From: CALKZN01 sp050633785
GTDB lineage: Bacteria; Pseudomonadota; Gammaproteobacteria; Arenicellales; Arenicellaceae
Direction: 5' to 3'
Length of the DNA: 64,000 nucleotides
NCBI GenBank assembly: GCA_050633785.1
Contig: JBOEHE010000005.1
Coordinates: 1-64,000 of the forward strand
Shown: one piece after another, positions 1 to 9,172 of the stretch
Position numbering within the stretch: the first letter of the stretch is position 1
Layout of the letters: every line of letters starts with the position of its first letter
Translations under genes and position numbers: made by a program
The notes under the pieces: generated by a model
Told to the model about the DNA's origin: nothing
Databases searched by the model: none
Seen by the model: the letters and a program-made list of their open reading frames with translations, nothing else

Positions 1-134
1 TTAGTGTGAACAGGCCCTAGTTATTGTTGAATACTTTCAAACTACCACGCCTTACTTAGCCTATAGTCTACACTGATATATTTCACATCGATTATTATGG
101 TCTTGGTGACACTATGGAGTGTGAAAATCATCCA

Positions 135-965
135 TCAATTTACCGCCCCAGTTGTCTTCAGATGCCGGGCCATGCCTTGAATATTCAAGACTCTCCAGTT
201 CTCATAGGTCCACCCCCAGCCTTTGTACTGATTCATAGTGACAGACTCAGTCAACTCATCGACTGATTTGCCCGCTTTCAAGCCAGATAAAACCTGTGAT
301 CTGAGTTCTTCCAGATACAACCGTACCGGCGTTGCATCGCTCTTGACACCAAGTTCACCATGTCCTCCTGCGAATATGTCGAAGTCCAATGTCTCAATTT
401 TGCGTACCTGTTCGATTAGACCATCGACATTAGAGTGTGGCATATCCCGGTATGGCAGTTGTTTCACTCCTGCAGCATCGACTATAAATCCGACATTTTC
501 GGGACGAATGACCATGGCAATAAGGTCGTCACTATGGCCTGCACCAAGGTAAGTCAATTCGAATGTCTGATTTCCTGATTTGAACACCAGCGTGTCGTCA
601 AAACGTTGGGTTGGTGATACACCATCGATTTGCTCGGGTGCGTTTGCATGTGCGATCACATTCGGTACGTCACCAAAGGCTGCACCGCCTGCCGCGTGGT
701 CTTCATGGCTGTGGCTATACACCAGATGGGTGATTGGTTTATCAGTCATCTCGGCGATTTTAGCTTTCAGCCAACTCGCAGCATTGGCGTTAATCGGATC
801 AGTGACCACAACACCAGCATCAGTCAACGCAAACACTGAAAAATGGTGATCATGTTTAAAACGATAAACATCACCTGCTATTTTAGTAACTGACAGTTCC
901 TGGGCCAGAGCCGTGTTAGCAGCAAGACCGAATATCATTGACAATACAAAATACACTCTTAACAT
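135..965 (-). CDS. Periplasmic metallo-beta-lactamase-fold hydrolase
   Basis: The 276-residue product begins with a clear Sec signal peptide (hydrophobic core, cleavage near NTALA-Q, residues 18-22), so it should act in the periplasm. The zinc-binding motif HSHEDH (about residue 84) is intact, followed by later candidate metal ligands in GAGHSDD and GGHGELG. This is the standard ligand order of the metallo-beta-lactamase fold. The reaction is not identifiable: the family includes beta-lactamases, quinoprotein-relay proteins, lactonases and thiol hydrolases, and nothing here singles one out. It is divergent from an AraC-type regulator with a ligand-binding domain, so the two may form a sensor-enzyme pair; that is inference. 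Fold assignment is strong, substrate unknown. Confidence 0.85.
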   Translation of the reverse strand: MLRVYFVLSMIFGLAANTALAQELSVTKIAGDVYRFKHDHHFSVFALTDAGVVVTDPINANAASWLKAKIAEMTDKPITHLVYSHSHEDHAAGGAAFGDVPNVIAHANAPEQIDGVSPTQRFDDTLVFKSGNQTFELTYLGAGHSDDLIAMVIRPENVGFIVDAAGVKQLPYRDMPHSNVDGLIEQVRKIETLDFDIFAGGHGELGVKSDATPVRLYLEELRSQVLSGLKAGKSVDELTESVTMNQYKGWGWTYENWRVLNIQGMARHLKTTGAVN

Positions 966-1177
966 AGTAAAATCTTCCTCGTTAGTTACAATAGAACAGA
1001 GTACACGATCCGAAAAAATAACTCTCTGCTGCCTGAATCATGTTCGGGTTGATGGTAATGCGATTGAAAAACAAATACTTTGCAAATGTTGCGAAATAAA
1101 AACACCGGTCAGAAAAGATATAATGAGGATTCTCACAGTTCACACATAAAAGCCCTTAATCGAACCGATAAACTGGA

Positions 1178-2083
1178 ATGCACAAACACGCCAATAGAAT
1201 TAACCATGTACTGAACTTTGCTCATCTCCATTGCGATAAAAATATAGACTTGGATCTATTGGCTGGTCTTGCTTGTTTGTCCAAGTATCATTTTATAAAA
1301 GTATTTACAGACTATGTCGGTGAAACTCCAATAAACTTTTTAAACCGAATCCGCCTGGAAAGAGCTGCTCGGCTACTGAGTTACCACCGAGATATGAAAA
1401 TTACCGATACGGCTCTGAATTGCGGTTATTCTTCTGTACAAGTATTTTCTCGAGCCTTTTCCGATAAATTCGACATCAACCCAAGAGAGTTCAAATCAAC
1501 CTATATCTATCAGCTCCCCTATTTATCTGCCAGCGATATCAATAGCCAGAGCTCGCAGAATGATTATCTTAATCAAGTCGAACAACGTTTATCACTGGAC
1601 AATTCCCCCATCCGAATAATTCAACAACCGGCCATAAAAGTGGCCTATGTCCGCAGTATCAGTAACTATGGTATCAGCAGTGATATCAACACAGCTGTGG
1701 ACTCGATCAACTATTGGGCCCATAAGCATTGCTTTTTGACTAAGGATACGAAAGTGATCGGAGTTAGTTGGGATGATGACCAACTGGCTCCAAGAACGGC
1801 CTGTAAATATGACGCCTGCATACAAGTCCCGAATAATTTCCCGATAAATTCTGACATCTCCGTACAAGTTATTCCCGGAGGTCTATACGCTACTTTCAGT
1901 GCTCCCTGTTATAGCACTGGTGACCTGCCTTATATCTGGCGGCACTTTACAAAACGGTTAGCCAACTCATCCAAACATGAAAGTCGCCCGTTACAACCCG
2001 GCATGGGCTATGAAATGTTCCGAGAGAATGCACTCGATGGAACCTTGTACGTTGATTTGTATTGTCCCTGGCACGTTATGTAA
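1178..2083 (+). CDS. AraC-family regulator with GyrI-like ligand-binding domain
   Basis: The 301-residue protein has an N-terminal AraC-type double helix-turn-helix (about residues 8-108; the motif around FSRAFSDKFDINPREFK is typical) and a C-terminal half (about 140-300) that resembles the GyrI-like/SOUL effector-binding domain, with IKVAYVRSISNYG and the VQVIPGGLYATF strand characteristic of it. Members such as Rob, SoxS-like and MarR-type multidrug sensors bind hydrophobic or cationic compounds there. The gene diverges from the metallo-hydrolase with about 210 bp between start codons, enough for a shared control region. Regulation of that neighbour is a guess based on position. Confidence 0.87.
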   Translation: MHKHANRINHVLNFAHLHCDKNIDLDLLAGLACLSKYHFIKVFTDYVGETPINFLNRIRLERAARLLSYHRDMKITDTALNCGYSSVQVFSRAFSDKFDINPREFKSTYIYQLPYLSASDINSQSSQNDYLNQVEQRLSLDNSPIRIIQQPAIKVAYVRSISNYGISSDINTAVDSINYWAHKHCFLTKDTKVIGVSWDDDQLAPRTACKYDACIQVPNNFPINSDISVQVIPGGLYATFSAPCYSTGDLPYIWRHFTKRLANSSKHESRPLQPGMGYEMFRENALDGTLYVDLYCPWHVM

Positions 2084-2178
2084 TATTTTTATACAGGCAG
2101 TCTGCTTTGAATCAAGCTCATTGGCATGACCGGCAAATGTTTATACTCTCTGGTACAAGATCGTAAATACGGCCATCT

Positions 2179-2961
2179 TCAATCACGATTAACCAACTCT
2201 GTTTGCGAATTAACCTGCGTTACTTGCACCCCTTTATCCCGAAAAGACTGAAGGCTGTGTTCTGCCACATTGCTTTCCGTCACTAAATAGGTAAGAGAAC
2301 GAATATCATCGACGGTGTAGTTATAGACCATGCCCAGTTTATCCGCAGTAGCGGTACCGATCACCTCTGCTGATCGATCAATCATAACCCGTTTGATCTG
2401 CATCTCTTCATAATCAGATGCCCCGATTCCTTCCTGAGCATGTAAACTGCAAATACCCAGAATGCAGATATCTGCACGTATTGTATTGAACAGATTCAAT
2501 GTCGTTGGCCCCGTGGTTGTCATGCAATGCTTCAGCAAACGCCCTCCTGACAAAATGACCTCTATATTCGCGTGATTCATCAACGCTACTGCAGCCGGTG
2601 GATTGTTGGTAATAATGGTTGCCTGTAAATCGTGTGGCAATTGCTGAGCTATATGGACATTGGTCGTCCCCCCATCCAGAAAAATAGTTTGCCCATCTTC
2701 AATCAAGTTCACAGTAGCTGCCGCCAATTTGGCTTTAATTGAATTGGATATTTTTTCCCGAGTTGCATAGTTGGTGTGAGAACCCAAGGGCAATGCTCCG
2801 CCATGGGTTCTTTGCAAAACGCCTTCTTCAGCCAATTTATGCAAATCCCTGCGAACAGTATCTATCGACACACCCAGTTCTTGGCCAAGATCAATGGCAA
2901 CAACCTTACCCTCTCTTTCCAGAACCGCTTTTATATATTTGTGTCTTTCACCAATCAACAT
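2179..2961 (-). CDS. DeoR-family sugar-metabolism repressor
   Basis: The 260-residue protein opens with a DeoR helix-turn-helix (residues 5-58, with the signature VSIDTVRRDLHKLAEEG and THGGAL) and continues into the DeoR sensor domain (about 75-230), containing FLDGGTTN and ILSGGRL, the phosphosugar-binding loops. Members are usually relieved by a phosphorylated sugar intermediate. It is divergent from the MFS permease and the sugar-phosphate genes that follow, so it probably controls them; the intergenic space holds repeated GCAAAAT-type boxes and a perfect inverted repeat. Family is certain, effector not. Confidence 0.9.
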   Translation of the reverse strand: MLIGERHKYIKAVLEREGKVVAIDLGQELGVSIDTVRRDLHKLAEEGVLQRTHGGALPLGSHTNYATREKISNSIKAKLAAATVNLIEDGQTIFLDGGTTNVHIAQQLPHDLQATIITNNPPAAVALMNHANIEVILSGGRLLKHCMTTTGPTTLNLFNTIRADICILGICSLHAQEGIGASDYEEMQIKRVMIDRSAEVIGTATADKLGMVYNYTVDDIRSLTYLVTESNVAEHSLQSFRDKGVQVTQVNSQTELVNRD

Positions 2962-3013
2962 AGAACTATTTCACCGTCTTCAAATGTCAAAACTAACAAA
3001 AAGCGCACAAAGA

Positions 3014-3088
3014 TGCAAAATCAATTGATTAAACATGCAAAATAACGCAATATAAGCAAATAACAGCAGATTTAATGCTGTTATTTGC
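3014..3088. promoter_or_regulatory. Candidate DeoR operator region: direct repeats plus perfect inverted repeat
   Basis: Between the divergent DeoR regulator and MFS permease, GCAAAAT/GCAATAT/GCAAATA boxes begin at 3014, 3037, 3047 and 3056. The last one is one arm of a perfect 13-bp inverted repeat, GCAAATAACAGCA at 3056-3068 and its complement at 3076-3088, with a 7-base spacer. The palindrome lies 36 bp before the permease start, so it could be an operator or a leader hairpin. There is no T-run, which argues against a terminator. DeoR-family proteins commonly bind such repeated boxes; assignment to this regulator is inferred from location. Confidence 0.5.
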
Positions 3089-3124
3089 CACTTTAAATCA
3101 TAAAACATTAAAACACTGCACTAA

Positions 3125-4192
3125 ATGAGCACCCATATCAAACCATTGACTAAGCAACGCCAGACGGTCGTTTATTATTTAAATGCAGGTATTACCGGGC
3201 TTGTGATTGCTTCTCTAGGCCCCTCCATTCCACTATACGCCGACTCTACAGGCCTCGAACTAAGCAGTTTAGGCATACTGTTTACTGCCCTGTTCTCTGG
3301 GCTGTTGACAGGATCAATCTGGGCAGCTCATTTATTCACCATCAAACCCGCCCATCGCATTATGGCTTTGAGCCTGCTGGGAGTCAGTTTTATGGTCAGT
3401 TATCTTCCTTTTATTAATGACCTCAAAGGGCTGGTAGTAAGCTGGTTTTTGTTGGGTCTGTTTTTTGGTTTGATTGAGGTCGGCATGAACACCTTGATAC
3501 TTTGGGTTCATGCAGAAAAATCAACACCTTTTGTCAGCATCATGCACTTCCTGTTTGGCGTTGGAGCATTGCTGGCACCTGCATTCATCGGCCTGTCACT
3601 GGAATACTCAAACGATTTCAATACCGCTTATTGGGCAATAGCCGGATTAACCATTTTAGCTGCATTGTACACCGTGCAAGTCTCAGAGCCGCAGCCTCCA
3701 GACAATAAACCAGCGCCGGGTAATATGCTGAAGCCACCAGCCTTGGTCATGTTTGCAACACTGCTGTTGTTCCTCTATGTCGCTGCTGAGGTGAGTTTCT
3801 CTGGATGGCTGACAAGTTATGCCATGCAATCACCTGATATCACATCCAGCAATGCGGTATATGTCACCTCGGTATTCTGGGCGACACTGGCACTGGGGCG
3901 CTTAAGTGGAATTTTTCTGGCCAGACACATCTCTACTGGAATGATTTTAGCGCTCAGTATCAGTGGTTGCTTCATCAGCGCTGCATTATTAGCCATCCTT
4001 GGATCCAACACACTGTTTTTGCTGATTGGAGTCGTCATGATGGGCTTGTCTATGGCCTGTATTTTTCCAATGATTTTTTTGTTCATGGAGCAACGCATAC
4101 TGGTAACAGGCGCTGTCAGCAGTTGGTGTCTGATTGGAGCCAGCCTGGGAGGCATGATCGTTCCATTCGGCATTGGTTTTTTATTCACCTGA
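3125..4192 (+). CDS. MFS permease, probably for a sugar or aminosugar
   Basis: This 355-residue integral membrane protein shows about eleven to twelve hydrophobic segments and a Gly-rich layout typical of the major facilitator superfamily, resembling the FucP/YbjJ-type sugar transporters (ITGLVIASLGPSIPLYADSTGL at the start, and the mid-protein break at about residues 185-200 rich in Pro and Lys). It is somewhat short for the family. It heads a plus-strand operon with a HAD phosphatase, an oxidoreductase and a second HAD protein, and is divergent from a DeoR repressor, which supports a sugar uptake role. The substrate is unknown. Confidence 0.8.
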   Translation: MSTHIKPLTKQRQTVVYYLNAGITGLVIASLGPSIPLYADSTGLELSSLGILFTALFSGLLTGSIWAAHLFTIKPAHRIMALSLLGVSFMVSYLPFINDLKGLVVSWFLLGLFFGLIEVGMNTLILWVHAEKSTPFVSIMHFLFGVGALLAPAFIGLSLEYSNDFNTAYWAIAGLTILAALYTVQVSEPQPPDNKPAPGNMLKPPALVMFATLLLFLYVAAEVSFSGWLTSYAMQSPDITSSNAVYVTSVFWATLALGRLSGIFLARHISTGMILALSISGCFISAALLAILGSNTLFLLIGVVMMGLSMACIFPMIFLFMEQRILVTGAVSSWCLIGASLGGMIVPFGIGFLFT

Positions 4193-4265
4193 ACACAATT
4201 ATGAACAATTGCATAAGCACCACAAAAACACCAATTACTTCCCGAAGAAACCTCAGGAGAACTCT

Positions 4266-4883
4266 ATGACAAGTATTAACCCCAGCATTAAAACTATTGT
4301 ATTTGATTTAGGCGGAGTGTTGATTGACTGGAACCCCCGTTATCTCTACCAGAAACTGTTTGATGATCCTCAGGAAATGGAATACTTCCTGACCCATGTG
4401 TGCAACCAGCAATGGAATCTACAACAAGATGCCGGACGACCATTTCAACAAGCCGTTGACAACTTGATTCCCCAACACCCGCAATACAGTGACTTTATCA
4501 AAGCCTATGACCAACGATGGGAAGAAATGTTAGGTCAAGCCGATCAGGGCACTGTCGCATTATTAGAAGAGTGCAAAAACTCAGGTATAGACATCTATGC
4601 ATTAACCAATTGGTCGCATGAAAAATTCCCCATAGCTCTGCAGCGTTATGCTTTTTTGTCTTGGTTCAAAGGCATTGTTGTCTCAGGTGAAGTCAAGATG
4701 AAAAAGCCGGATTTAGCCATTTATCAACACTTGGTTAAACAGTATCGCATTGATACCAGCACCGCCGTTTATATCGATGATAACTTCGAAAATGCCCAGG
4801 CCGCCGAAGGCGTTGGTATGCGGGGCATCCACTTTCAGTCCGCTGAGCAACTACAACAGGAACTGATAAAACAGACCGGTTAA
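4266..4883 (+). CDS. HAD-superfamily phosphatase (YihX-like)
   Basis: The ATG at 4266 is preceded by CAGGAGA with good spacing and gives a 205-residue protein; an in-frame start upstream would overlap the permease gene and is not supported. HAD motif I is FDLGGVLIDW, the DxG form seen in YihX-like glucose-1-phosphate phosphatases. Motif II is ALTNWS (about residue 110), motif III the Lys in KMKKPDLAIYQ, and motif IV the acidic IDDNFENAQAAE. All elements needed for a phosphoaspartate hydrolase are present. It probably dephosphorylates a small sugar phosphate produced by this operon, but specificity cannot be read from sequence. Confidence 0.85.
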   Translation: MTSINPSIKTIVFDLGGVLIDWNPRYLYQKLFDDPQEMEYFLTHVCNQQWNLQQDAGRPFQQAVDNLIPQHPQYSDFIKAYDQRWEEMLGQADQGTVALLEECKNSGIDIYALTNWSHEKFPIALQRYAFLSWFKGIVVSGEVKMKKPDLAIYQHLVKQYRIDTSTAVYIDDNFENAQAAEGVGMRGIHFQSAEQLQQELIKQTG

Positions 4884-4920
4884 GAAACCAAACCATCGAA
4901 ACTACCACACAACAACAGTC

Positions 4921-6027
4921 ATGAAAAATCATACCGTCTTATTGCTGGGTTACGGCAGTATTGCCAAGGCACATGCCTATGCGCTTAATGCTCTACCTTT
5001 TTATTATGATGATTTGCAGATATCGGCCTACTGTGTTGCCGGTAGAAACGCTTCAAAAGCAAGCGAGTTTGCCCGTCAATATGGCTTTGAAACGTTCTGC
5101 AAAATTGAGGATATCTCGTCATTAAAACAGATTGATACGGTGTTTATTCTTGGGCCAAACAAGGTTCATATTCCTCATTTAAAACTCGCATTGGCTATGG
5201 ATAATGTACATAAGATCTATATTGAAAAGCCTTTGTTTTGCAGTTCTTCTGAAGAACGCTATGTTCAGGAACTTATCTCAAACCAACTCTCGAACCAATT
5301 CTCGAAAGTTCAGATACAGATCGGCTTTCAGTTCTTACAATCCCCCCCAATGCGTCACCTACTACAATTATTAAACAATCATGATTTTGGTCAATTGATC
5401 CATTTTCGCGCTCAGTATTTGCGCAGTGGTTATCTGGACCGTAAATACCGCGAAAGCCGAGGCGATCGATTAAAGCCGGCACCCGAGGGCGGTGCTATTG
5501 CGGATCTTGGTTCTCATGCCTTCAGTTTGTTAATTGCTTTATTGGGTGACAACCTGAAAATACTGCACACTGCCCAGAATCAACCCTTTGCGGATGTCCA
5601 TCCAATGTCTGATTTATGCAGCCAGATTACCCTCCAGGAACAAACCAGCGGAGCTATCGGTCACGTGACCGCCAGCCGCATTTCAGCTGGAGCAGACGAC
5701 ATTCTGGAAGTGGAACTTCATTTCCACAAAGCAGCTCTGCGCTTTTCCAGCACACAAGCCGATACTCTGCATATCTGTAGCCCTGACAGCAACAACCAAT
5801 GGACGACCATACACTGTGGCAACGATTATGCTCCGCACAGTCAGTTCCCACAAAAAGGCATAGCCTCTGGCTGGCTTCGTGCTCTGGTCCATGCTCATTT
5901 TATCTTTTTCACTCAAGCAGATGAGGATGCTTTTATCCCTGATCTTGCTCATGGCTTGAACGTACAACGCCTGATACACAGTGCGACTAAACAACTGCAG
6001 AAAAACACTCAAGGAGTTAACACCTGA
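4921..6027 (+). CDS. Gfo/Idh/MocA-family NAD(P)-dependent oxidoreductase
   Basis: The 368-residue protein has an N-terminal Rossmann fold with the dinucleotide loop LLGYGSIAKAHAYAL (residues 6-20), the family-defining EKP motif in YIEKPLFCS (about residue 102), and the catalytic-domain stretch GGAIADLGSHAF (about 190-201) that supplies the substrate-binding His. These enzymes oxidise or reduce hydroxyls on sugars, cyclitols and aminosugars. It lies 37 bp after the HAD gene and overlaps the next HAD gene by one base (TGATG), so it is cotranslated in a sugar-modifying operon. The true substrate is unknown. Confidence 0.85.
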   Translation: MKNHTVLLLGYGSIAKAHAYALNALPFYYDDLQISAYCVAGRNASKASEFARQYGFETFCKIEDISSLKQIDTVFILGPNKVHIPHLKLALAMDNVHKIYIEKPLFCSSSEERYVQELISNQLSNQFSKVQIQIGFQFLQSPPMRHLLQLLNNHDFGQLIHFRAQYLRSGYLDRKYRESRGDRLKPAPEGGAIADLGSHAFSLLIALLGDNLKILHTAQNQPFADVHPMSDLCSQITLQEQTSGAIGHVTASRISAGADDILEVELHFHKAALRFSSTQADTLHICSPDSNNQWTTIHCGNDYAPHSQFPQKGIASGWLRALVHAHFIFFTQADEDAFIPDLAHGLNVQRLIHSATKQLQKNTQGVNT

Positions 6028-6944
6028 TGACCACCACTTCCCGGAAGTTCCAGACTATGGACACACTTCAGACCATACTGACGCGACCATTTTCAGTGAT
6101 TATTTTCGACATTGACGGCGTACTCACCGAACACGCGGGCACAGTATCGGAAGAAATGATCGAGAAGATAACGTCGATTTTAAATAAACGAATCTATGTC
6201 AATCTGGTTTCGGGCAGACCTCGTTATGTCAATCAATATTACCGTACCAAAGGTGGTAGAGATATCAACGAAGTCTTTAGACAAATCAGACAAAGTCATA
6301 CCTTGACTGATTCAGACAATCTCAAATATCTATTCGGTTTTGAGCAGAATGGCTCAGCTGTCTTTGACGGTTTTGCTGACAATGACTCAAGAAAAAAGCC
6401 GCTTGATCTACAGTTTCCGACAATGGACCCAGCACTGCAAAAGGAATTGTGGCACTACCTATCAACAACAGCAGGCTCCATGTTTTCCCACGCAGAAAAC
6501 AAATCACACAGTATGGCATTGTGGGTTAATAACGAGCATGCCACATTGCACAATTTGCCCAGAGTGAAAGCACAGGTTGACCTCGGATTATCACATTTCA
6601 AAATGGACAAACAACTTAAATCGTTTCAAACGCAAGGGACTATTGATATTGGCCCAGCAGGCATTTCTAAAGCCACGGCTGTCGACTTTTATATCAAAGC
6701 TGGCTTTACACTACAGCAGATAGCCCGTATTGGTGACTCAACCTATACCGGAGGAAATGACCAGCCTATGGTAATGTACAACCATACTGGCGATGACGGA
6801 GGCTTCAGTGTTGAGCATTACAGTGAGCTTGATCAATTTCCTGTCACCTCACTACCGCAAATCATTGGTAAAACCGGGGTAGCCGCAACACATTGGCTGT
6901 TGGACCATATTCGTTTTCAGGAAAACCAACCTTATGTATTTTAA
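6027..6944 (+). CDS. HAD-superfamily (Cof/IIB-like) sugar phosphatase or mutase-like protein
   Basis: The start ATG shares its A with the upstream stop (TGATGA) and is preceded by AAGGAG ten bases earlier. The 305-residue protein has HAD motif I as IIFDIDGVLTEH (DxD form, about residue 28), motif II VNLVSGRPRYV, a large cap region, and motif IV as RIGDSTYTGGNDQPM (about 237-250). The IIB-type layout resembles Cof-like phosphatases and phosphomannomutase-type proteins. Two distinct HAD enzymes in one operon suggest two phosphorylated intermediates. Function beyond phosphoryl transfer on a sugar is inferred. Confidence 0.8.
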   Translation: MTTTSRKFQTMDTLQTILTRPFSVIIFDIDGVLTEHAGTVSEEMIEKITSILNKRIYVNLVSGRPRYVNQYYRTKGGRDINEVFRQIRQSHTLTDSDNLKYLFGFEQNGSAVFDGFADNDSRKKPLDLQFPTMDPALQKELWHYLSTTAGSMFSHAENKSHSMALWVNNEHATLHNLPRVKAQVDLGLSHFKMDKQLKSFQTQGTIDIGPAGISKATAVDFYIKAGFTLQQIARIGDSTYTGGNDQPMVMYNHTGDDGGFSVEHYSELDQFPVTSLPQIIGKTGVAATHWLLDHIRFQENQPYVF

Positions 6945-6974
6945 GCCTACTTGGGGAAAGGCTAAATCGCTGAA

Positions 6975-7874
6975 CTATAGCGTTTGAACCACGGACAGCG
7001 CTTTATTCAAGGACCCTTGGTTATCCACCAGCAGCCTCTGTGCTTGCTCTATAGATTCGACCTTATTTTGGAGTAAGAGCACTGCAAGCTTGATATTAAG
7101 GCCACTTTCCTGAAGAGCCTGTTCTGCGTCCACGATTGTTTTTCCGGTAATTTTCCTCACCATGTTAACGGCTCTGAGTCGTAGCTTATCGTTGCCAACC
7201 AGCATATCGACCATCATGCCCTTATAGGTCCGTCCCAGGCGGATCATGATGGTTGTAGACAGTGTGCAGAGAGTCGCCCGCAATGCGGCACCTGCTGCCA
7301 TACGAGTAGACCCGGCAATCACCTCTGCCCCGGTTTGTAAAAAAACGGTATGATCGGACCATTTCGACAAAGGGGAGTCAGCATTATTCACGATCGCCAC
7401 AATCAGAGCTCCTTTTTCACAAGCAGATTCAGCAAGCTGCAGGGTGTACGGAGTCGCTCCACTGGCTGAAGCCACAATAACAACATCCTGTCCATCGAGC
7501 TGATGCACTGCCACCAAATCAACTGCTCGCTGTCGGTTATCTTCATCAGCACTATTATCGTTCACACAGAAATTACGACCTTCAGCCTGCAAAACCAGCA
7601 AACGATCAAGTGGCCAACCATAGGTGGGTAATAACTCACTGGCATCATTAGCTAAGAGAGCGCCTGATGAACCTGCGCCAGCATATACTAACCTGCTGTG
7701 CGACGTTGTCTGCAAGCAACCTACGATGGCATCTGCAGCCAGACTGATTGACGCAGAGCAAGCACTGACTGCCTCAAGAGCCTTTTTCTGGCTGGCTATG
7801 ATATGTCGTGTGACCTGTTCTGTCCGCCAGGTTTCCAGCTCAAGGTCATCTTCAGGCATTTTTTCAGTATTCAT
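6975..7874 (-). CDS. murQ: N-acetylmuramic acid 6-phosphate etherase (MurQ-like)
   Basis: MurQ cleaves the lactyl ether of N-acetylmuramate 6-phosphate to give GlcNAc-6-phosphate and D-lactate in the cytoplasm. The SIS-domain loop GAGSSGALLANDASELLPTYG is present in segments, keeping the DASE acidic residue, and the family signature AGSTRMAAGAALRATLCTLS and the LGRTYKGMMVDM helix are clear; a small C-terminal UBA-like helical region follows. The ATG at 7874 gives 299 residues, matching the usual MurQ length; a TTG 13 codons earlier would add nothing recognisable. A TATAAT hexamer at 7914-7919 is a plausible -10 element. Its product would feed the NagA/NagB-II enzymes encoded nearby. Divergence from canonical MurQ means substrate should be treated as probable. 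Confidence 0.82.
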   Translation of the reverse strand: MNTEKMPEDDLELETWRTEQVTRHIIASQKKALEAVSACSASISLAADAIVGCLQTTSHSRLVYAGAGSSGALLANDASELLPTYGWPLDRLLVLQAEGRNFCVNDNSADEDNRQRAVDLVAVHQLDGQDVVIVASASGATPYTLQLAESACEKGALIVAIVNNADSPLSKWSDHTVFLQTGAEVIAGSTRMAAGAALRATLCTLSTTIMIRLGRTYKGMMVDMLVGNDKLRLRAVNMVRKITGKTIVDAEQALQESGLNIKLAVLLLQNKVESIEQAQRLLVDNQGSLNKALSVVQTL

Positions 7875-7937
7875 AAAAACATAAGACCTCGCTGCTGACA
7901 GAACATAAGGCAATTATAGTCGGTAGATAAGTTGTTG

Positions 7938-7971
7938 AAAAAAATGCCGTCAATAAACATCATTGACGGCA
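7938..7971 (-). terminator. Intrinsic terminator after the binding-protein gene
   Basis: A perfect 10-bp stem (TGCCGTCAAT and its complement) with a 7-base loop lies at 7945-7971, and on the minus strand it is followed directly by seven T residues. It is placed 28 bp beyond the stop of the upstream-oriented solute-binding protein gene and before the murQ-like gene on the same strand, so it separates the two into independent transcripts. Confidence 0.9.
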
Positions 7972-7998
7972 AAATAAGGGGGAATTTACCACCAACTA

Positions 7999-9141
7999 CT
8001 AACGCTTAACGGGAAATATTTTGTCATTCCAACGGGCAATAACCTCATTTTTAAAGGTTTTGGTACCAAATTTGGGTTCCGAATCCAGCAGTTTGATAGC
8101 CACTGTATCTGGCGCCCCCACTGGCACTGCAGATTCTATATTCGAATGGAACTGCCTGCTGCCATTTGCTTCGAGCACTTTCTGCACCACTGGTTCATAG
8201 AGAAACTGAGCAAAAGCTTCAGCATTACTGCGGTTTTTACTGCCTGTGACAATACCAATTGGACCTATTTCATATAAGGTCCCTTCCTGTGGTGCAACTC
8301 CTACAATTGGTTGACCGTTATGACTCAACTCTGCAATCACCGCCAGAAAACCAATACAGACCGGCAGCTCTCCGCGCCCTACCATTTTGCAGGGAGCCGA
8401 ACCCGATTTAGTATACTGGCCTATATTTTTATGGTTGGCCATGATGCGTTTCCAACCTTCTTCTTCAGAACCAAATGCAGTCAGCATACTGCTCAAATAT
8501 TTATAACTGGTGCCCGAAGTGTTGGCATTAGCGACACCAATGACTCCTTTGTATTCAGGTTTAGCCAAGTCTGCCCAACCAGCAGGAGCCGGTATCTTGA
8601 GCTTTGTCAGAAGTTCAGGGTTATAACCAAGTCCCAGAATTCCCATATATAAAGCCCCTAACCTGTTATCACTTTCCCTGGTCAATTGTGCAGCCCAGGG
8701 ATACACATTGCTGACTGGATAGTCATTCTTAGCAAACAGATTACTTTCCAATGCCGCTCTATAAGGACCATCTGTTCCGCCAAACAAAACATCAACTTTG
8801 GTTTTATAGATTCCCTCCAAACAGTTATCGAAGGCATCACCGGATAATTCCTTACACTTCCTCATGGCTGCTTTTCTTGAACTGGCCAGCTCTGAACTTA
8901 AACGGGTTATCGACTCGCTTGTGCTCAGTCGAACGACCGACGCCTTAAATGGTTTACCGGTTTTTTGGGTTACTGCATCATTAAATGCTGCAATAACCGC
9001 ATCACAGCTATTTGGCTCCAGGCTGCATTGTGTTGTCAACTTCCCTTCCACTGTGGCCAGGTAATCCATATCAGCATTTGCCGCCGACAGGGATAAAAAC
9101 GCCACAATGCCACAAAAACAGCGAATCAATTTTATCTTCAT
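7999..9141 (-). CDS. Periplasmic solute-binding protein of an ABC importer (FbpA/AfuA-like), orphan
   Basis: The 380-residue protein has a signal peptide (cleavage near SAANA-D, about residue 23) and the extracellular solute-binding family 1 layout seen in ferric-iron, AfuA hexose-phosphate and PotD-like proteins: an inner strand ending in KVDVLFGGTDGPYRAAL, NVYPWAAQLTRESDNRLGALY, and VGVAPQEGTLYEIGPIGIV late. GAGGAA precedes the ATG. No permease or ATPase gene is adjacent, and a terminator follows, so the partner transporter must be elsewhere or absent. AfuA proteins bind sugar phosphates, which would suit this aminosugar locus, but this is speculation; Fe-binding Tyr pairs were not identified with confidence. 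Confidence 0.75.
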   Translation of the reverse strand: MKIKLIRCFCGIVAFLSLSAANADMDYLATVEGKLTTQCSLEPNSCDAVIAAFNDAVTQKTGKPFKASVVRLSTSESITRLSSELASSRKAAMRKCKELSGDAFDNCLEGIYKTKVDVLFGGTDGPYRAALESNLFAKNDYPVSNVYPWAAQLTRESDNRLGALYMGILGLGYNPELLTKLKIPAPAGWADLAKPEYKGVIGVANANTSGTSYKYLSSMLTAFGSEEEGWKRIMANHKNIGQYTKSGSAPCKMVGRGELPVCIGFLAVIAELSHNGQPIVGVAPQEGTLYEIGPIGIVTGSKNRSNAEAFAQFLYEPVVQKVLEANGSRQFHSNIESAVPVGAPDTVAIKLLDSEPKFGTKTFKNEVIARWNDKIFPVKR

Positions 9142-9172
9142 ATTTTCATTCCTCTTTTATAATTGATAAAAA

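Noticed and set aside
1..134. Possible gene end at the left edge
   Set aside because: A minus-strand stop is present at the first bases but too little sequence is available to support a gene.
3817..4188. A 123-residue minus-strand frame
   Set aside because: It is antisense to the MFS permease and shows no domain features.
4173..4265. Extended N-terminus of the HAD phosphatase
   Set aside because: It overlaps the permease end, adds no HAD sequence and lies before a good ribosome site at 4266.
7875..7913. TTG start of the MurQ-like protein
   Set aside because: The ATG at 7874 gives the normal family length, and the upstream codons are not conserved-type.
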